From: Promethearchaeota archaeon
GTDB taxonomy: Archaea; Asgardarchaeota; Lokiarchaeia; Sigynarchaeales; SOKP01
Direction of reading: 5' to 3'
Assembly: GCA_004524515.1 (NCBI GenBank)
Contig: SDNV01000005.1
Location: 1 to 48,192, forward strand
Length of the DNA stretch: 48,192 nucleotides
The notes below the pieces were generated by a model. It was not told the origin of the DNA. It saw only the letters and a program-made list of their open reading frames with translations, and did no database searches. This document shows positions 26,461-35,789 of this stretch, piece by piece. Position 1 is the first letter of the stretch; every line of letters begins with the position of its first letter. The translations under genes were made by a program, and so were the position numbers.

Positions 26461-28539
26461 ATGACATTATTTTTTGAGCTTTTGAAAAAAAAGATTGGAT
26501 TTTCAAGAATAGGAAGGATTACAATTACCTCCCAAAACAGGAAGTATATCCCAACCCCTAACATAATTATCCCCCTCATTAATAATTTTATAGAGCAAGC
26601 TGATTTCGTTGAAAATTTTGAAGATAATGATTTTTTTATATTTTCTAATGAAGATTTTTTTAAAAAAAAATATTCTCATGAAAAATTTCAATCTAAGTGT
26701 TTAATTTACATCCATAAGGGTACTTTGGATAAGTTTCAACAAATTATCTCAAGAAACAGACAAAAAATTATTAAAAATAATATAATCGTGATTATTCCCT
26801 TTAATATTCCCACTACTGCTATAAATAAGGAATTTGCTAAACAGGAGATTAAAAATTATCTAAATATCGCTACTAAAATCGTAAAGAACGATTTAGATAT
26901 TAAATTTGGATTGACTTTTCGGATATTTGATTTTTTTGAATTAATTGATTTGTATTTTGAAATAGTTAAAAATCATGAAAATATTAAAATATTGAATTTG
27001 GCAGATCTATTTGACAATTTCTCCAAATTTAGAAATATTATAAGAAACATTCTGGCAATTAAGCAAAATTTAGACAATAATCTCGTGATACTAGCGTCTG
27101 GTAGAATCATACCGAAATTCTATCCTTTATTAATATATTTAGGAGTCGACTTGATTGATAGCACTTTTTTATTATATTTATCCTCCGAGAATTTTTACAA
27201 TAGCATAGAATATCTATTACCCATTTATAAAATTAAATATTTGCCCTGTTCTTGTGTGGCCTGTAGAGGGGAATTAAAAAATCTACTAGGAGAAAAATAT
27301 TCATCAGAAAAAATTGACTTACTAAGTCTACATAACCTTATTTCTGCAAAAATTTATACGAACAAAATTATCCAATATCTAAGATATGAAGATTTTCGTG
27401 CTTTTATTGAAAAATCTTCCTTAGATGATCCTAATTTAATTTCGATGTTAAGAATTTTGGATAGACAACATTTTGAAATAATTAAATATGAAACACCCAT
27501 TACCCAAAAAAATAAAAAAATAAATTGTCTTGGAGCATCATCCTATAATAGACCAGATTTTCAAGAATTTAGAGAGAGAACAATAAGAACATTTGAACCA
27601 GAAAAAAACACCAGAATGATTATCTTATTTCCTTGCTCAGCAGTGAAGCCGTATTCGGATTCTAAATCACACAAAAAATTTTTAAGTATTTTGAGAAAAT
27701 TTCCTCAATTTCCCGATTTTCAAGAATTTATTTTAACCTCTCCACTCGGCGCAATTCCAAGACAATTAGAAAATATTTATCCCGCAAATTCTTATGATAT
27801 TCCAGTCACAGGTGATTGGGATAATGAGGAATTAAATATTACCGCAGGAATGTTAATTAAATTATTAGAGAAATATAATCATAACATCCCCGTGGTTTGT
27901 CATCTCGAAGATGTATATTTAGAAATCTTAGATAGAGTTAAAAGAGAAATTAAAAATAAGTTTTATATTTCAGACATAAATAAAAAAATTACCTCTAAGG
28001 AATCCTTAGGATCATTAGAGCGCTTAATAACTTCTAACCTTCACGAACTTGATTCAACATCAGAAAGGAATCAATTATTCTCTTTTACAAAAACTTGGAT
28101 ACGTAAATTTGCAAAGATAGTAGACTATCATTACGGACCAGGTACAGGAGAAAAATTACTTAGCAATGGAATTAAAATAAAGAAAAGTAGAATTAATACT
28201 CAGCTTGAGATTTTAGATATAAAAGATAAGAAGTCTATTGGAGTATTCAAATTTGACACCGGTCAACTAGATTTAACCATAAAAGGAGCAACCTTTCTAA
28301 AACCTTTTTCGGATTTATCAAGTATTATAGTTTTTAATGGTGATAAAATTACAGGTAATACACTTTTTCATCCAGGGGTATTGGAATATAGTAATGAACT
28401 CATTCCAAGAAATAATGTAATTATTTTAAATAAAAACAAAGAAAAAGTCATAGGAATGGGACATTTAATTGTAGGATCTAATATCATAAAAAACACTAAA
28501 ACGGGAAGAGTTGTTAATATCTATGAAAAAATTAAATGA
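26461..28539 (+). CDS. arcS: Archaeosine synthase subunit alpha (ArcS)
   Basis: 692 residues. The N-terminal half resembles a tRNA-guanine transglycosylase domain. It carries the zinc-type cysteine cluster CSCVACRGELKNLLG. The central ArcS-specific block is FPCSAVKPYSDSKSH with the lysine used to attach to preQ0-tRNA, then TSPLGAIPRQLE and YDIPVTGDWDNEE. A PUA RNA-binding domain ends the protein. ArcS adds lysine to preQ0 at position 15 of tRNA, and RaSEA then cleaves it to give archaeosine. The next gene overlaps and encodes RaSEA. Confidence 0.93.
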   Translation: MTLFFELLKKKIGFSRIGRITITSQNRKYIPTPNIIIPLINNFIEQADFVENFEDNDFFIFSNEDFFKKKYSHEKFQSKCLIYIHKGTLDKFQQIISRNRQKIIKNNIIVIIPFNIPTTAINKEFAKQEIKNYLNIATKIVKNDLDIKFGLTFRIFDFFELIDLYFEIVKNHENIKILNLADLFDNFSKFRNIIRNILAIKQNLDNNLVILASGRIIPKFYPLLIYLGVDLIDSTFLLYLSSENFYNSIEYLLPIYKIKYLPCSCVACRGELKNLLGEKYSSEKIDLLSLHNLISAKIYTNKIIQYLRYEDFRAFIEKSSLDDPNLISMLRILDRQHFEIIKYETPITQKNKKINCLGASSYNRPDFQEFRERTIRTFEPEKNTRMIILFPCSAVKPYSDSKSHKKFLSILRKFPQFPDFQEFILTSPLGAIPRQLENIYPANSYDIPVTGDWDNEELNITAGMLIKLLEKYNHNIPVVCHLEDVYLEILDRVKREIKNKFYISDINKKITSKESLGSLERLITSNLHELDSTSERNQLFSFTKTWIRKFAKIVDYHYGPGTGEKLLSNGIKIKKSRINTQLEILDIKDKKSIGVFKFDTGQLDLTIKGATFLKPFSDLSSIIVFNGDKITGNTLFHPGVLEYSNELIPRNNVIILNKNKEKVIGMGHLIVGSNIIKNTKTGRVVNIYEKIK

Positions 28540-29623
28540 AAAATGTCCGAATCCATTGGTCGAATTTGTGAGTTCTTTAAGGAAAAGAGCAATTGGTAAA
28601 AAAAAAGAATATAGTAAGGAACAACTGGAAAAACCTGTAAGTTTTTGGACTAAAGATGAAAGACTTTTAAACGGGATCGGAAAAGAGATTACAGTTATCC
28701 TTAAAACCAAGGGATGTAGTTGGGCTTTAAGTGATTCAGGGGGTTGTTCAATGTGCGGATATATTCAAGATGCAAATATTAAACCAGTCCCCTCTCAATT
28801 CATCATCAAACAGTTTGATTATGCGTTAGAGCATAAATTAAATGAGATACAAAATCAAAATTTTAAATATATTATTAAAATCTTTAATTCTGGTAGTTTC
28901 TTTGATGATTCTGAATTAAATAAGGAAGTTAGAATCCATATTTATAATAAAATTTCCGAGATAAAAGCTATCAAGGAGGTGGTAATAGAATCTAGGGTCG
29001 AATACTTAACGCCTGATTTGCTTTTGGAACTCAAAGAACATCTTAAAAATAAATATATTGAAATAGGTATAGGCCTTGAAACAGTCAATGATTATATTAG
29101 AAATTCTTATATCAATAAAGGGTTAAGTTATGATAGTTTTCTTGAAGCATTCGATATGTGTAAACAAAATAAAATTGGGGTAAAGGCATATTTACTATTT
29201 AAACCTCCATTTCTTAATGAGCAGGCAGCAATTGATGACTGTACAGAGTCCATAAAATCCTTAATTAATTTAGAGGTTAATACAATTTCAATAAATCCAT
29301 TGAATATTCAAAGAGGATCACTGGCAGAATATTTATGGTATCAGAATAGATATAGACCTCCCTGGTTTTATTCCCTATTTGAATGTATAAAAAATGCTGT
29401 AAACCAAAATGATCTTAAATCTACTAGAGTCTTATCCGATCCCTCAGGAGCCGGAACAAAAAGAGGAATTCATAATTGTCTCAAAAGAGAATGTAATGAG
29501 GCAATGATCGAAATGTTAAGAAAATTCGTCTTAAATCAAGACTTAAGTGTGTTAAATCAAAAGCAAACAGGATTAGACTGTGATTGCAAGAAAACATATC
29601 TTTTACAAAGAGATTATCATTGA
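28523..29623 (+). CDS. raSEA: Archaeosine synthase radical SAM subunit (RaSEA)
   Basis: About 366 residues from ATG 28523 (MKKLNEKCPNPLVEFVSSLR); its start lies 17 nt inside the 3' end of arcS, implying translational coupling. Three cluster-binding cysteines are spaced C-x9-C-x2-C within KGCSWALSDSGGCSMCGY, the atypical spacing of this Elp3-like family. Later come EVVIESRVEYLTP and IGIGLETVNDYIRN. RaSEA acts as a lyase on lysine-modified preQ0-tRNA, with ArcS, to give archaeosine. Confidence 0.93.
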   Translation: MKKLNEKCPNPLVEFVSSLRKRAIGKKKEYSKEQLEKPVSFWTKDERLLNGIGKEITVILKTKGCSWALSDSGGCSMCGYIQDANIKPVPSQFIIKQFDYALEHKLNEIQNQNFKYIIKIFNSGSFFDDSELNKEVRIHIYNKISEIKAIKEVVIESRVEYLTPDLLLELKEHLKNKYIEIGIGLETVNDYIRNSYINKGLSYDSFLEAFDMCKQNKIGVKAYLLFKPPFLNEQAAIDDCTESIKSLINLEVNTISINPLNIQRGSLAEYLWYQNRYRPPWFYSLFECIKNAVNQNDLKSTRVLSDPSGAGTKRGIHNCLKRECNEAMIEMLRKFVLNQDLSVLNQKQTGLDCDCKKTYLLQRDYH

Positions 29624-29753
29624 AATAAAAAATCATAATTTTTGATCCAAAATATGATCACTCTGTTGCAATTTGTAAAATTTTAAAAATATTTTTTGTT
29701 TTTGGAATAAAAAAGTTAACTTATTTGAGAGATACATTCTAAATTTGATATAA

Positions 29754-29793
29754 AAAAAGAAGAATTTTAGCAAAATTTAATTCTACTTTTTTG
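29754..29793 (+). terminator. Possible intrinsic terminator after raSEA
   Basis: AGAATT and AATTCT flank a short A/T-rich loop and are followed by a run of T residues. It lies about 130 bp after the raSEA stop and before gar1, a plausible transcript end. Confidence 0.3.
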
Positions 29794-29851
29794 TAATGAT
29801 ATAGTGCGTTATTATGGGGAAACCATTATATTTAAATAGCAAAGATCAATT

Positions 29852-30136
29852 ATGATCTTTTATATTCGAATCACCAAAATTGGTAATATTTTGAAAGGTT
29901 GGGTTAAACTAAGTCTATTCTATCTAGGGAAATCTAAAAAGCATCAAATTTTTAGAGTGAAGAAATGGAATAGAAGTCTTGAAAAAATTTACCATAAACC
30001 TGTTTTTAATATTAATTATGAGGAAGTTGGGCACATTAAAGAAATCTTTGGCCCAATAACATTACCCTTCATTTCGATTAAAACTCTGCCGAATATAGAA
30101 TTTAACCCTGAAAGTGAACTTTATGTGAAAGTCTGA
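29852..30136 (+). CDS. gar1: H/ACA RNP protein Gar1
   Basis: 94 residues, forming one small beta-barrel. ITKIGNILKG begins the barrel, and YEEVGHIKEIFGPITLPFIS is the Gar1 core (V-G-x-I-x-x-I-F-G-P-(I/V)-x-x-P). Gar1 joins Cbf5, Nop10 and L7Ae in guide-directed pseudouridylation. TTATATTTAAATAG, 13-26 nt upstream of the ATG, is a good TATA box and suggests a very short or absent leader. In many archaea gar1 precedes tfb, as here. Confidence 0.78.
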   Translation: MIFYIRITKIGNILKGWVKLSLFYLGKSKKHQIFRVKKWNRSLEKIYHKPVFNINYEEVGHIKEIFGPITLPFISIKTLPNIEFNPESELYVKV

Positions 30137-30185
30137 TAGGGCTTTCTAGTAATTAAAAAAAAATTCTAAGTCAAAGGTGTAAACT

Positions 30186-31157
30186 ATTTCAAGTTGGAAA
30201 GAAGTTAAATTAACCTCCGAATTAATAAACAAGGATCCTAATAGCGATGATGATAATTGTTCAGAATGTGGGAAACTTGTATCTTTTGACGAAAATCGAG
30301 GTTTAATGGTATGTGAAAATTGTGGTCTCATTAAAACTGAGAGATATATTGACCAAGGACCAGAATGGCGTGCCTTTGATGCAGACCAAAAAAAGAAGCG
30401 CACGAGAACTGGAGCACCTATGACCTATATGATTCATGATAAAGGTCTCTCCACGATGATCGATTGGAAAAATCGAGATATATTTGGTAAAGAAATACCC
30501 GCGAAATTAAGAGCACAAATCTATAGATTAAGAAAATGGCAAAGTCGCATAAGAGTCTCTGACGCAACTGAAAGAAATTTAACTTTTGCATTATCCGAGT
30601 TAGATCGAATGGCATCTAACTTAGATTTACAAAAAAACCTTAGGGAATGTTCTGCAAAAATATATCGAGATGCTGTAGAAGCCCACCTTATTCGTGGCAG
30701 AAGTATAGAAGGCGTAGCAGCAGCAAGTTTATATGCGGCTTGTAGAATGTATAAAGTTCCACGAACTCTTAATGAAGTAGCAGAAGTCGCGCGAGTTGAC
30801 AAAAAAGAAATTGGACGTTCCTTTAGATTCATTTCAAAAGAATTACGATTAAATTTAAATCCCACGAAACCCGTGGATTTTCTTACTCGATTCATAAGTG
30901 AATTGGATTTATCCCAAAAATGCCAACAAGTGTCTAAAAAAATTATTAAAATGGCGGAACTAAGAGGATTAACCTCGGGAAGAGGTCCTACTGGCGTATG
31001 TGCCGCTGCAATCTATGCTGCTTCAATCTTATGTAAAGAGCGAAGAACGCAAAGAAAGATTGCTAAAATATCTCAAGTAACAGAAGTTACTATTAGAAAT
31101 CGATTTAGTGAGCTAATCGAAAATTTGAATTTAGGAATATCATTAAAGAAAAAATAA
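30186..31157 (+). CDS. tfb: Transcription initiation factor B (TFB), apparently ATT-started
   Basis: About 323 residues. The zinc ribbon ([16 protein letters not shown], then VCENCG), the B-finger region ([19 protein letters not shown]) and two cyclin-like repeats ([20 protein letters not shown] and [19 protein letters not shown]) identify TFB, which bridges TBP and RNA polymerase. The first ATG in frame is 30306, inside the zinc ribbon, after the first C-x2-C pair. The frame upstream is clearly coding but has no ATG, GTG or TTG back to a TAA at 30180. The ATT at 30186 follows AAGGTG by 6 nt and is the best start. Confidence 0.95.
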   Translation: MSSWKEVKLTSELINKDPNSDDDNCSECGKLVSFDENRGLMVCENCGLIKTERYIDQGPEWRAFDADQKKKRTRTGAPMTYMIHDKGLSTMIDWKNRDIFGKEIPAKLRAQIYRLRKWQSRIRVSDATERNLTFALSELDRMASNLDLQKNLRECSAKIYRDAVEAHLIRGRSIEGVAAASLYAACRMYKVPRTLNEVAEVARVDKKEIGRSFRFISKELRLNLNPTKPVDFLTRFISELDLSQKCQQVSKKIIKMAELRGLTSGRGPTGVCAAAIYAASILCKERRTQRKIAKISQVTEVTIRNRFSELIENLNLGISLKKK

Positions 31158-31283
31158 TTTCAATTTATTTTATTTTCACTTTTTCTTATTTTATTGTTAA
31201 GATTTCAAAAGTTCTAAGAAGAATAATTTTTAATAATAATTTTAAAGAAAAAAAAGAAAGATTAATTTTCAATTTTAAAAATG

Positions 31284-31625
31284 TTATAAATATGGAATAA
31301 CGCAGAGGAAAGCAAAAATTTCATTACCATCATTTCTATAACCATGCGGTTCATTTGAAGGGACATATAATACATCCCCTGTTTTACCTTCTAATTCATT
31401 TCCCTGTCCATCAATAATTACTCCAGTTCCTTGTAATATATAAATATGATGCTCTTCCGGATGCTCATGAATCCCAATTTTTCCCCCGGCTTGAATTTCG
31501 AATCTCCGAGTTGTATAGCGTTTCGCACCATCATCTTTTGTAATTAGCCATCGAATAGTAGCCTTAACTGAATTGGCCATGGTAACTTTTTCTTCCTGAA
31601 CATCAGTATAATGTTTTTTAATCAA
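31284..31625 (-). CDS. Cupin-domain protein
   Basis: 113 residues forming a single beta-barrel cupin. Motif 1 is GKIGIHEHPEEHHIYILQG with likely metal ligands His, His and Glu; motif 2 is GDVLYVPSNEPHGYRNDG with the fourth ligand. Small stand-alone cupins can be dioxygenases, isomerases or sensors; nothing here decides. It lies 19 nt downstream of an acyl-CoA dehydrogenase gene on the same strand, so co-transcription is likely. Confidence 0.85.
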   Translation of the reverse strand: MIKKHYTDVQEEKVTMANSVKATIRWLITKDDGAKRYTTRRFEIQAGGKIGIHEHPEEHHIYILQGTGVIIDGQGNELEGKTGDVLYVPSNEPHGYRNDGNEIFAFLCVIPYL

Positions 31626-31644
31626 AAATAATCACCTACAAAAT

Positions 31645-32928
31645 TTAGAGCATTTTAAATAATTGTCTTAAAGCTAAACTCATAATATATTGCTGGATTT
31701 GCCTTGTTCCACCACCCATTTCTTGAATTCTTGAGATCCCTAGTAAATCCTGCATTAATGTATTATCACATGCTCCAGCTCCTCCCATTAAATTAGCACA
31801 CTCATAGCAGACTCGTTCACTCAATTTTGCACTTTGTGATTTCAATTGAGAAGCATTTGCAACTAGAGCTAAATTAAATTGTTTAGGAAGCGTTCTATTA
31901 AATTGCTCCAATTTTTGATCCACTAATTCAGTTATATGTAAAAATGCTAACGTTAAATTCATAGTTTGCGCCCATAAATCTCCGAGCGGAAAACCGACAC
32001 CCTGATATTTTAAAATTTCTTGATCAAATTGTTTTCTCATATTCGCATAGATAATTGCGTGAGATAGTGCATTCCATGCTTCTGCTATATTTAGTGCTAC
32101 GATCCCCAGACGTTCAAGGTTCAGTCCTTCAAACAAATGCTCTCTACCTAGTCCAGGTGCTCCTAAAACACATTCTTTGGGAACTTTTAGATTAGTGAAG
32201 GTCTCTTTACCTATGAACATTCTCGGTGTCCAAGGAATATTTACCCTCTCCACATTCCATCCCTCCCAAGAGGTGTCGACTAAGAATTGAGCCATTGTAT
32301 TTCCATTATTTTTTTCAGCACATGCATATACAATCGCCCAATGAGCTTTTGGACCATTAGTTTGATAGATTTTTTCTCCATTGATCAAATAATTTCCATC
32401 ATCCTGTTTTTCGCATGAAGTTAACATGTGCACAGCATCGGATCCTCTTTCTGGTTCGGTTATGCAGCAACATCCAACTTTTTCACCGATGACTAATTCT
32501 TTAAGGGCTCTTAACCTAATTTCAATTCCTTCATGATGTAGCATTAGGGGATTTATTGCAAGCACAGATGCTCCCATGCCCATGGTTAATTGAGGATCAA
32601 AAAAATCAGTTGCTAGTGCTCTCATAAATTCAGCTGTAATCCCGTAAGGTTCATAATTTAATCCAATCTCATCAAATTTATTCACTCTGCTGACCAATCC
32701 ATTTTTTCCTAATTCCGGTATCCATTCATAATAATCTTCATTATGAATAATATTGTTTTTCTTCTCAAATTTTTCATAAAACTTTTGAGTTTCTTTGAGA
32801 AAGTTTAGATGTTCTGGCTTTAAAATACTCATTAAATTATTATATAAGAATCTATTACGGTTTTTTAATGATAGCTTTTCTAATATTTCATCATTAATAC
32901 ATTGAACTGTTCCTTTTTTTCCTGCCAT
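31645..32928 (-). CDS. Acyl-CoA dehydrogenase family protein, paralogue of 2731-4020
   Basis: About 427 residues from ATG 32928 (MAGKKGTVQCINDEILEKLS); an in-frame TTG lies 3 codons upstream. It is collinear with the first acyl-CoA dehydrogenase from start to end, sharing TEPERGSDAVH, DTSWEGWN, ERVNIPWTPR and CANLMGGAGACDNTLMQDLL, so the two form a distinct subfamily of this lineage. The substrate is unknown; the conserved D-T-S-W-E-G-W-N block is an internal marker for searching. It is followed by a cupin gene and diverges from a more canonical acyl-CoA dehydrogenase. Confidence 0.87.
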   Translation of the reverse strand: MAGKKGTVQCINDEILEKLSLKNRNRFLYNNLMSILKPEHLNFLKETQKFYEKFEKKNNIIHNEDYYEWIPELGKNGLVSRVNKFDEIGLNYEPYGITAEFMRALATDFFDPQLTMGMGASVLAINPLMLHHEGIEIRLRALKELVIGEKVGCCCITEPERGSDAVHMLTSCEKQDDGNYLINGEKIYQTNGPKAHWAIVYACAEKNNGNTMAQFLVDTSWEGWNVERVNIPWTPRMFIGKETFTNLKVPKECVLGAPGLGREHLFEGLNLERLGIVALNIAEAWNALSHAIIYANMRKQFDQEILKYQGVGFPLGDLWAQTMNLTLAFLHITELVDQKLEQFNRTLPKQFNLALVANASQLKSQSAKLSERVCYECANLMGGAGACDNTLMQDLLGISRIQEMGGGTRQIQQYIMSLALRQLFKML

Positions 32929-33132
32929 TATTTCCAACTCAAATTTTAATTAAATATTAATTTTTTCAATTTTAACGTATATAATTGAGGTTATTTAATT
33001 TTGTAAAATAAGGGATAAGAATAAAATCTTTGCAAAGAAAATTGGGAAATTCCATATTTCCTATATCTTGAGAGATAATATATGAAAATTTTATTTTTGC
33101 ATTTTTCACTCTTTTCTAATTCATAAAATTAG

Positions 33133-33148
33133 GTAAAAACCTTTTTAT
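33133..33148 (+). promoter_or_regulatory. BRE/TATA promoter element
   Basis: GTAAAAACCTTTTTATAG fits an archaeal purine-rich BRE next to a TATA box. It lies about 70 nt upstream of the preferred ATG of the acyl-CoA dehydrogenase at 33205, placing transcription start near 33165-33170. Confidence 0.5.
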
Positions 33149-33204
33149 AGATTCTCGTTAAGATTAGTTATATACTTGATGGAAAATTGCAGTTGAATTT
33201 TAGA

Positions 33205-34437
33205 ATGGAAAGCATATTTTTAGATTTAACAGAAGAACAATTAGAATGGAAGAATGAAATTGATGAGTATTTAAAGAACAATTTAGGACCTTATATAGAT
33301 GAGGTGGAACAAGGGAGAGTAGATATCTGGGATGTTATTAGACCGATGGGTAAAAAAGGTTTTATCGGAATCTCTTTTCCAAAACGGTTCGGTGGGTTGG
33401 GTGGTACCTTCATGCAGGAATTATTATTTTCGGAACAAGTGTGCTACTATAGCCTTCCAGTGGATATGAGTCGTCTTTCCAGTACCTATCCAGCCACTCT
33501 AATAAGAACTTTTGGTAAAACAAGAACCTTGAAACATTATATTAATCCAATTATTGAGGGAGAAAAAATAGGATGTTTCTGCTTCACTGAGCCTGACGCA
33601 GGAAGCGATTTATCAAGAATGAAAACTGTTGCGAAGTATGATAAGGGAAATGAAGAGTATATATTGAACGGTGAAAAAAGATTTATAGTTAACGGAAGCG
33701 TCGCTGATATTCTAATTGTCTACGCAAGAAACGGGGGATTTATTGTACAATCAGATTGGGAAGGATATGAAGTGATTGAAGAATATAAAATGATGGGACT
33801 TCATGGACTACATTTAGGGCATATAAAATTTAATAATGTAAGAGTACCTAAAGAAAACGCGCTTTTCTATAAAGAAATAAAAGAAGAACCTGGTGAAAAG
33901 AGATTAGGAAAAACTGCGGCAATAGCGAGTTTGCAAAATTTTTTAGGGCCTGAAAGAGCAGTATTAGCAGCTCAAGCATTAGGTGTTGCTAAAAAAGCAT
34001 TAGAGGTAGCTGTTCAATATACACAAGAGCGAGTTCAATTTAAGAGACCCATTTCTGAGTTTGAAGGAATAAGTTTCAAAATTGCGGATATGGTGACATA
34101 CTATGAGGCAGGGAGGGCTTTAGTTCAAAGATCAGTAAAGAACATTGAGGATGGGCATTTAGCTGCTATGGCAAAGTTATTTTCATGCCAAGCAGCATAC
34201 AAAATTTGCGATGATGCACTTCAATGTTTAGGAGGGATTGGATATACTAATAAATATCCCGTGGAGAGATGCTTAAGAGATGTTCGTCTCTTACGTATTG
34301 GAGGAGGTACGGATGAAATTATGAGATATGTCATTCAAAAAGGAATATATAAAAGAATTGAAAAACAAAAACCCCTAACAGATATGCCAAAATCTGCTTT
34401 CTTTGCTGCTGAGGGTTCCGAAGACAGAGAAGAGTAA
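33205..34437 (+). CDS. Acyl-CoA dehydrogenase (canonical type)
   Basis: About 410 residues from ATG 33205 (MESIFLDLTEEQLEWKNEI); an in-frame TTG at 33187 is also possible. The family pattern is complete: CFTEPDAGSDLSRMKTVA, LNGEKRFIVNGSVAD, ALGVAKKALEVAVQYTQERV and LQCLGGIGYTNKYPVERCLRD followed by IGGGTDEIMRYVI. It is closer to ordinary beta-oxidation enzymes than the other two in the window. A molybdopterin-type oxidoreductase gene follows after 75 bp on the same strand. Confidence 0.93.
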   Translation: MESIFLDLTEEQLEWKNEIDEYLKNNLGPYIDEVEQGRVDIWDVIRPMGKKGFIGISFPKRFGGLGGTFMQELLFSEQVCYYSLPVDMSRLSSTYPATLIRTFGKTRTLKHYINPIIEGEKIGCFCFTEPDAGSDLSRMKTVAKYDKGNEEYILNGEKRFIVNGSVADILIVYARNGGFIVQSDWEGYEVIEEYKMMGLHGLHLGHIKFNNVRVPKENALFYKEIKEEPGEKRLGKTAAIASLQNFLGPERAVLAAQALGVAKKALEVAVQYTQERVQFKRPISEFEGISFKIADMVTYYEAGRALVQRSVKNIEDGHLAAMAKLFSCQAAYKICDDALQCLGGIGYTNKYPVERCLRDVRLLRIGGGTDEIMRYVIQKGIYKRIEKQKPLTDMPKSAFFAAEGSEDREE

Positions 34438-34512
34438 TTTTAAAAGTTATATTAATTTTCTTTTTCTTTAAGAAAATTATTCTTATTTATTCATGTTCCC
34501 TTTGTGAGAGCT

Positions 34513-35112
34513 ATGAGTATGAACGAAAATTCAGATAAAAAAGAAAAACCAAGGTTACCGCCTGGTCAACATATTACCGAACGTTTTCCCGTGCTACAAA
34601 AAGGGAGAATTCCAAATATAGAGAGAGAGAAATATATTTTAGAATTTCACGGAGAAATAGAAAATCCAATGAAATTTACACTGAAAGAGTTAATGATACT
34701 CCAAGACAAAGAAATTGTGGCAGATATTCATTGCGTTACTTCTTGGAGCAAATTTGATACAAGATGGGGAGGTATCTCTTTCAATAAAATATTTGAACTA
34801 GTTAAACCAAAACCTGCTGCTAATTATGTGGAATTTTGTTGTGCTGATGATGGTTTTACTACCACAGTGCCAATTGAGAATTTATACGCAGAAAACACAA
34901 TTTTAGCACTAACTTATGATGGGGAGCCTATACCTGAAAAACATGGAGGTCCCGTTAGACCAATTATCCCGAATTTATATTTTTATAAATCCGCTAAATG
35001 GGTTTTAAAAATTAATTTTCTTAAGGAAGATCGATTAGGCTACTGGGAAAGAGCAGGTTATTCTAATAAAGCAGATCCTTGGAAACAACAACGTTATTCT
35101 TCGAATGATTAA
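34513..35112 (+). CDS. Sulfite-oxidase-fold molybdopterin oxidoreductase
   Basis: About 199 residues from ATG 34513; GTG at 34504 is an alternative. The sequence matches the YedY/sulfite oxidase molybdopterin-binding domain: LEFHGEIENPMKFTLKEL, the probable Mo ligand cysteine in DIHCVTSWSKFDTRWGG, EFCCADDGFTTTVP, GEPIPEKHGGPVRPIIPNLY and KSAKWVLKINF. There is no twin-arginine or other signal peptide, so it probably works in the cytoplasm, unlike YedY. Substrate unknown. It follows an acyl-CoA dehydrogenase gene. Confidence 0.88.
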   Translation: MSMNENSDKKEKPRLPPGQHITERFPVLQKGRIPNIEREKYILEFHGEIENPMKFTLKELMILQDKEIVADIHCVTSWSKFDTRWGGISFNKIFELVKPKPAANYVEFCCADDGFTTTVPIENLYAENTILALTYDGEPIPEKHGGPVRPIIPNLYFYKSAKWVLKINFLKEDRLGYWERAGYSNKADPWKQQRYSSND

Positions 35113-35221
35113 ATTCATAAACCCTTATTAACTGATAATATCGCCATATTACACCATTTAATGACTTATTTTTCTTATTTTAACCTATAATTTTAAAAAT
35201 AATAGGTTAAGTGAACGTTCA

Positions 35222-35557
35222 TTGGAAAGATTAATAAAACAATCAGATGTTAATTATTTTCTCTCTGAGATAGAGCAGATTTTTCCTAATTTTATAGCAG
35301 GGGTTCTATGCGATCGTCATGGATTCCCAATTGCATCGAAAATTCCTCAAAATTTTCATATTCAAGAAAATATATTAGCATTATCAGCGATATCAGATAA
35401 AAAAGATTTACTGAAAGGAAATGGATACGTAAAAGTTAAGAGAAATGTAGATAAATCTAAAAATATTAAATTATTGTTATTATTGGATAAAAATTATAGA
35501 AGAGATAAACACTTTAAACAATTAAAGAAGTTAATTGAAACTCAGATTCTATTCTAA
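35222..35557 (+). CDS. Roadblock/LC7-like small protein
   Basis: 111 residues with a TTG start. The arrangement of a long helix (VNYFLSEIEQIFPNF), then a strand pair IAGVLCDRHGFPIASKI, a helix, a strand pair and a last helix matches the roadblock/LC7 fold, as seen in MglB and in Ragulator subunits. It is one of two such genes in this stretch; the second begins 232 bp downstream. Probably a dimer that interacts with a small GTPase, but no GTPase gene is in view. Confidence 0.6.
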   Translation: MERLIKQSDVNYFLSEIEQIFPNFIAGVLCDRHGFPIASKIPQNFHIQENILALSAISDKKDLLKGNGYVKVKRNVDKSKNIKLLLLLDKNYRRDKHFKQLKKLIETQILF

Positions 35558-35789
35558 GCTAAAGAAATTTTTTAAAAAAACATTCAATATTTTTTCGCGA
35601 TATTCAAGAGAAAAAAGAGAGGGACTATTAGATATTTATATTGGGAATTTTATTTATATTAATAAAGAACAATTTGGATTTTTTTTGAGTTTAGTTTATA
35701 TAAATATTTTATAATTGATAGAAACAAAAATTAAATTCTCTCACTATATATAGATATTAATTAATGATAAAGATCAGGTTGACACGAGT

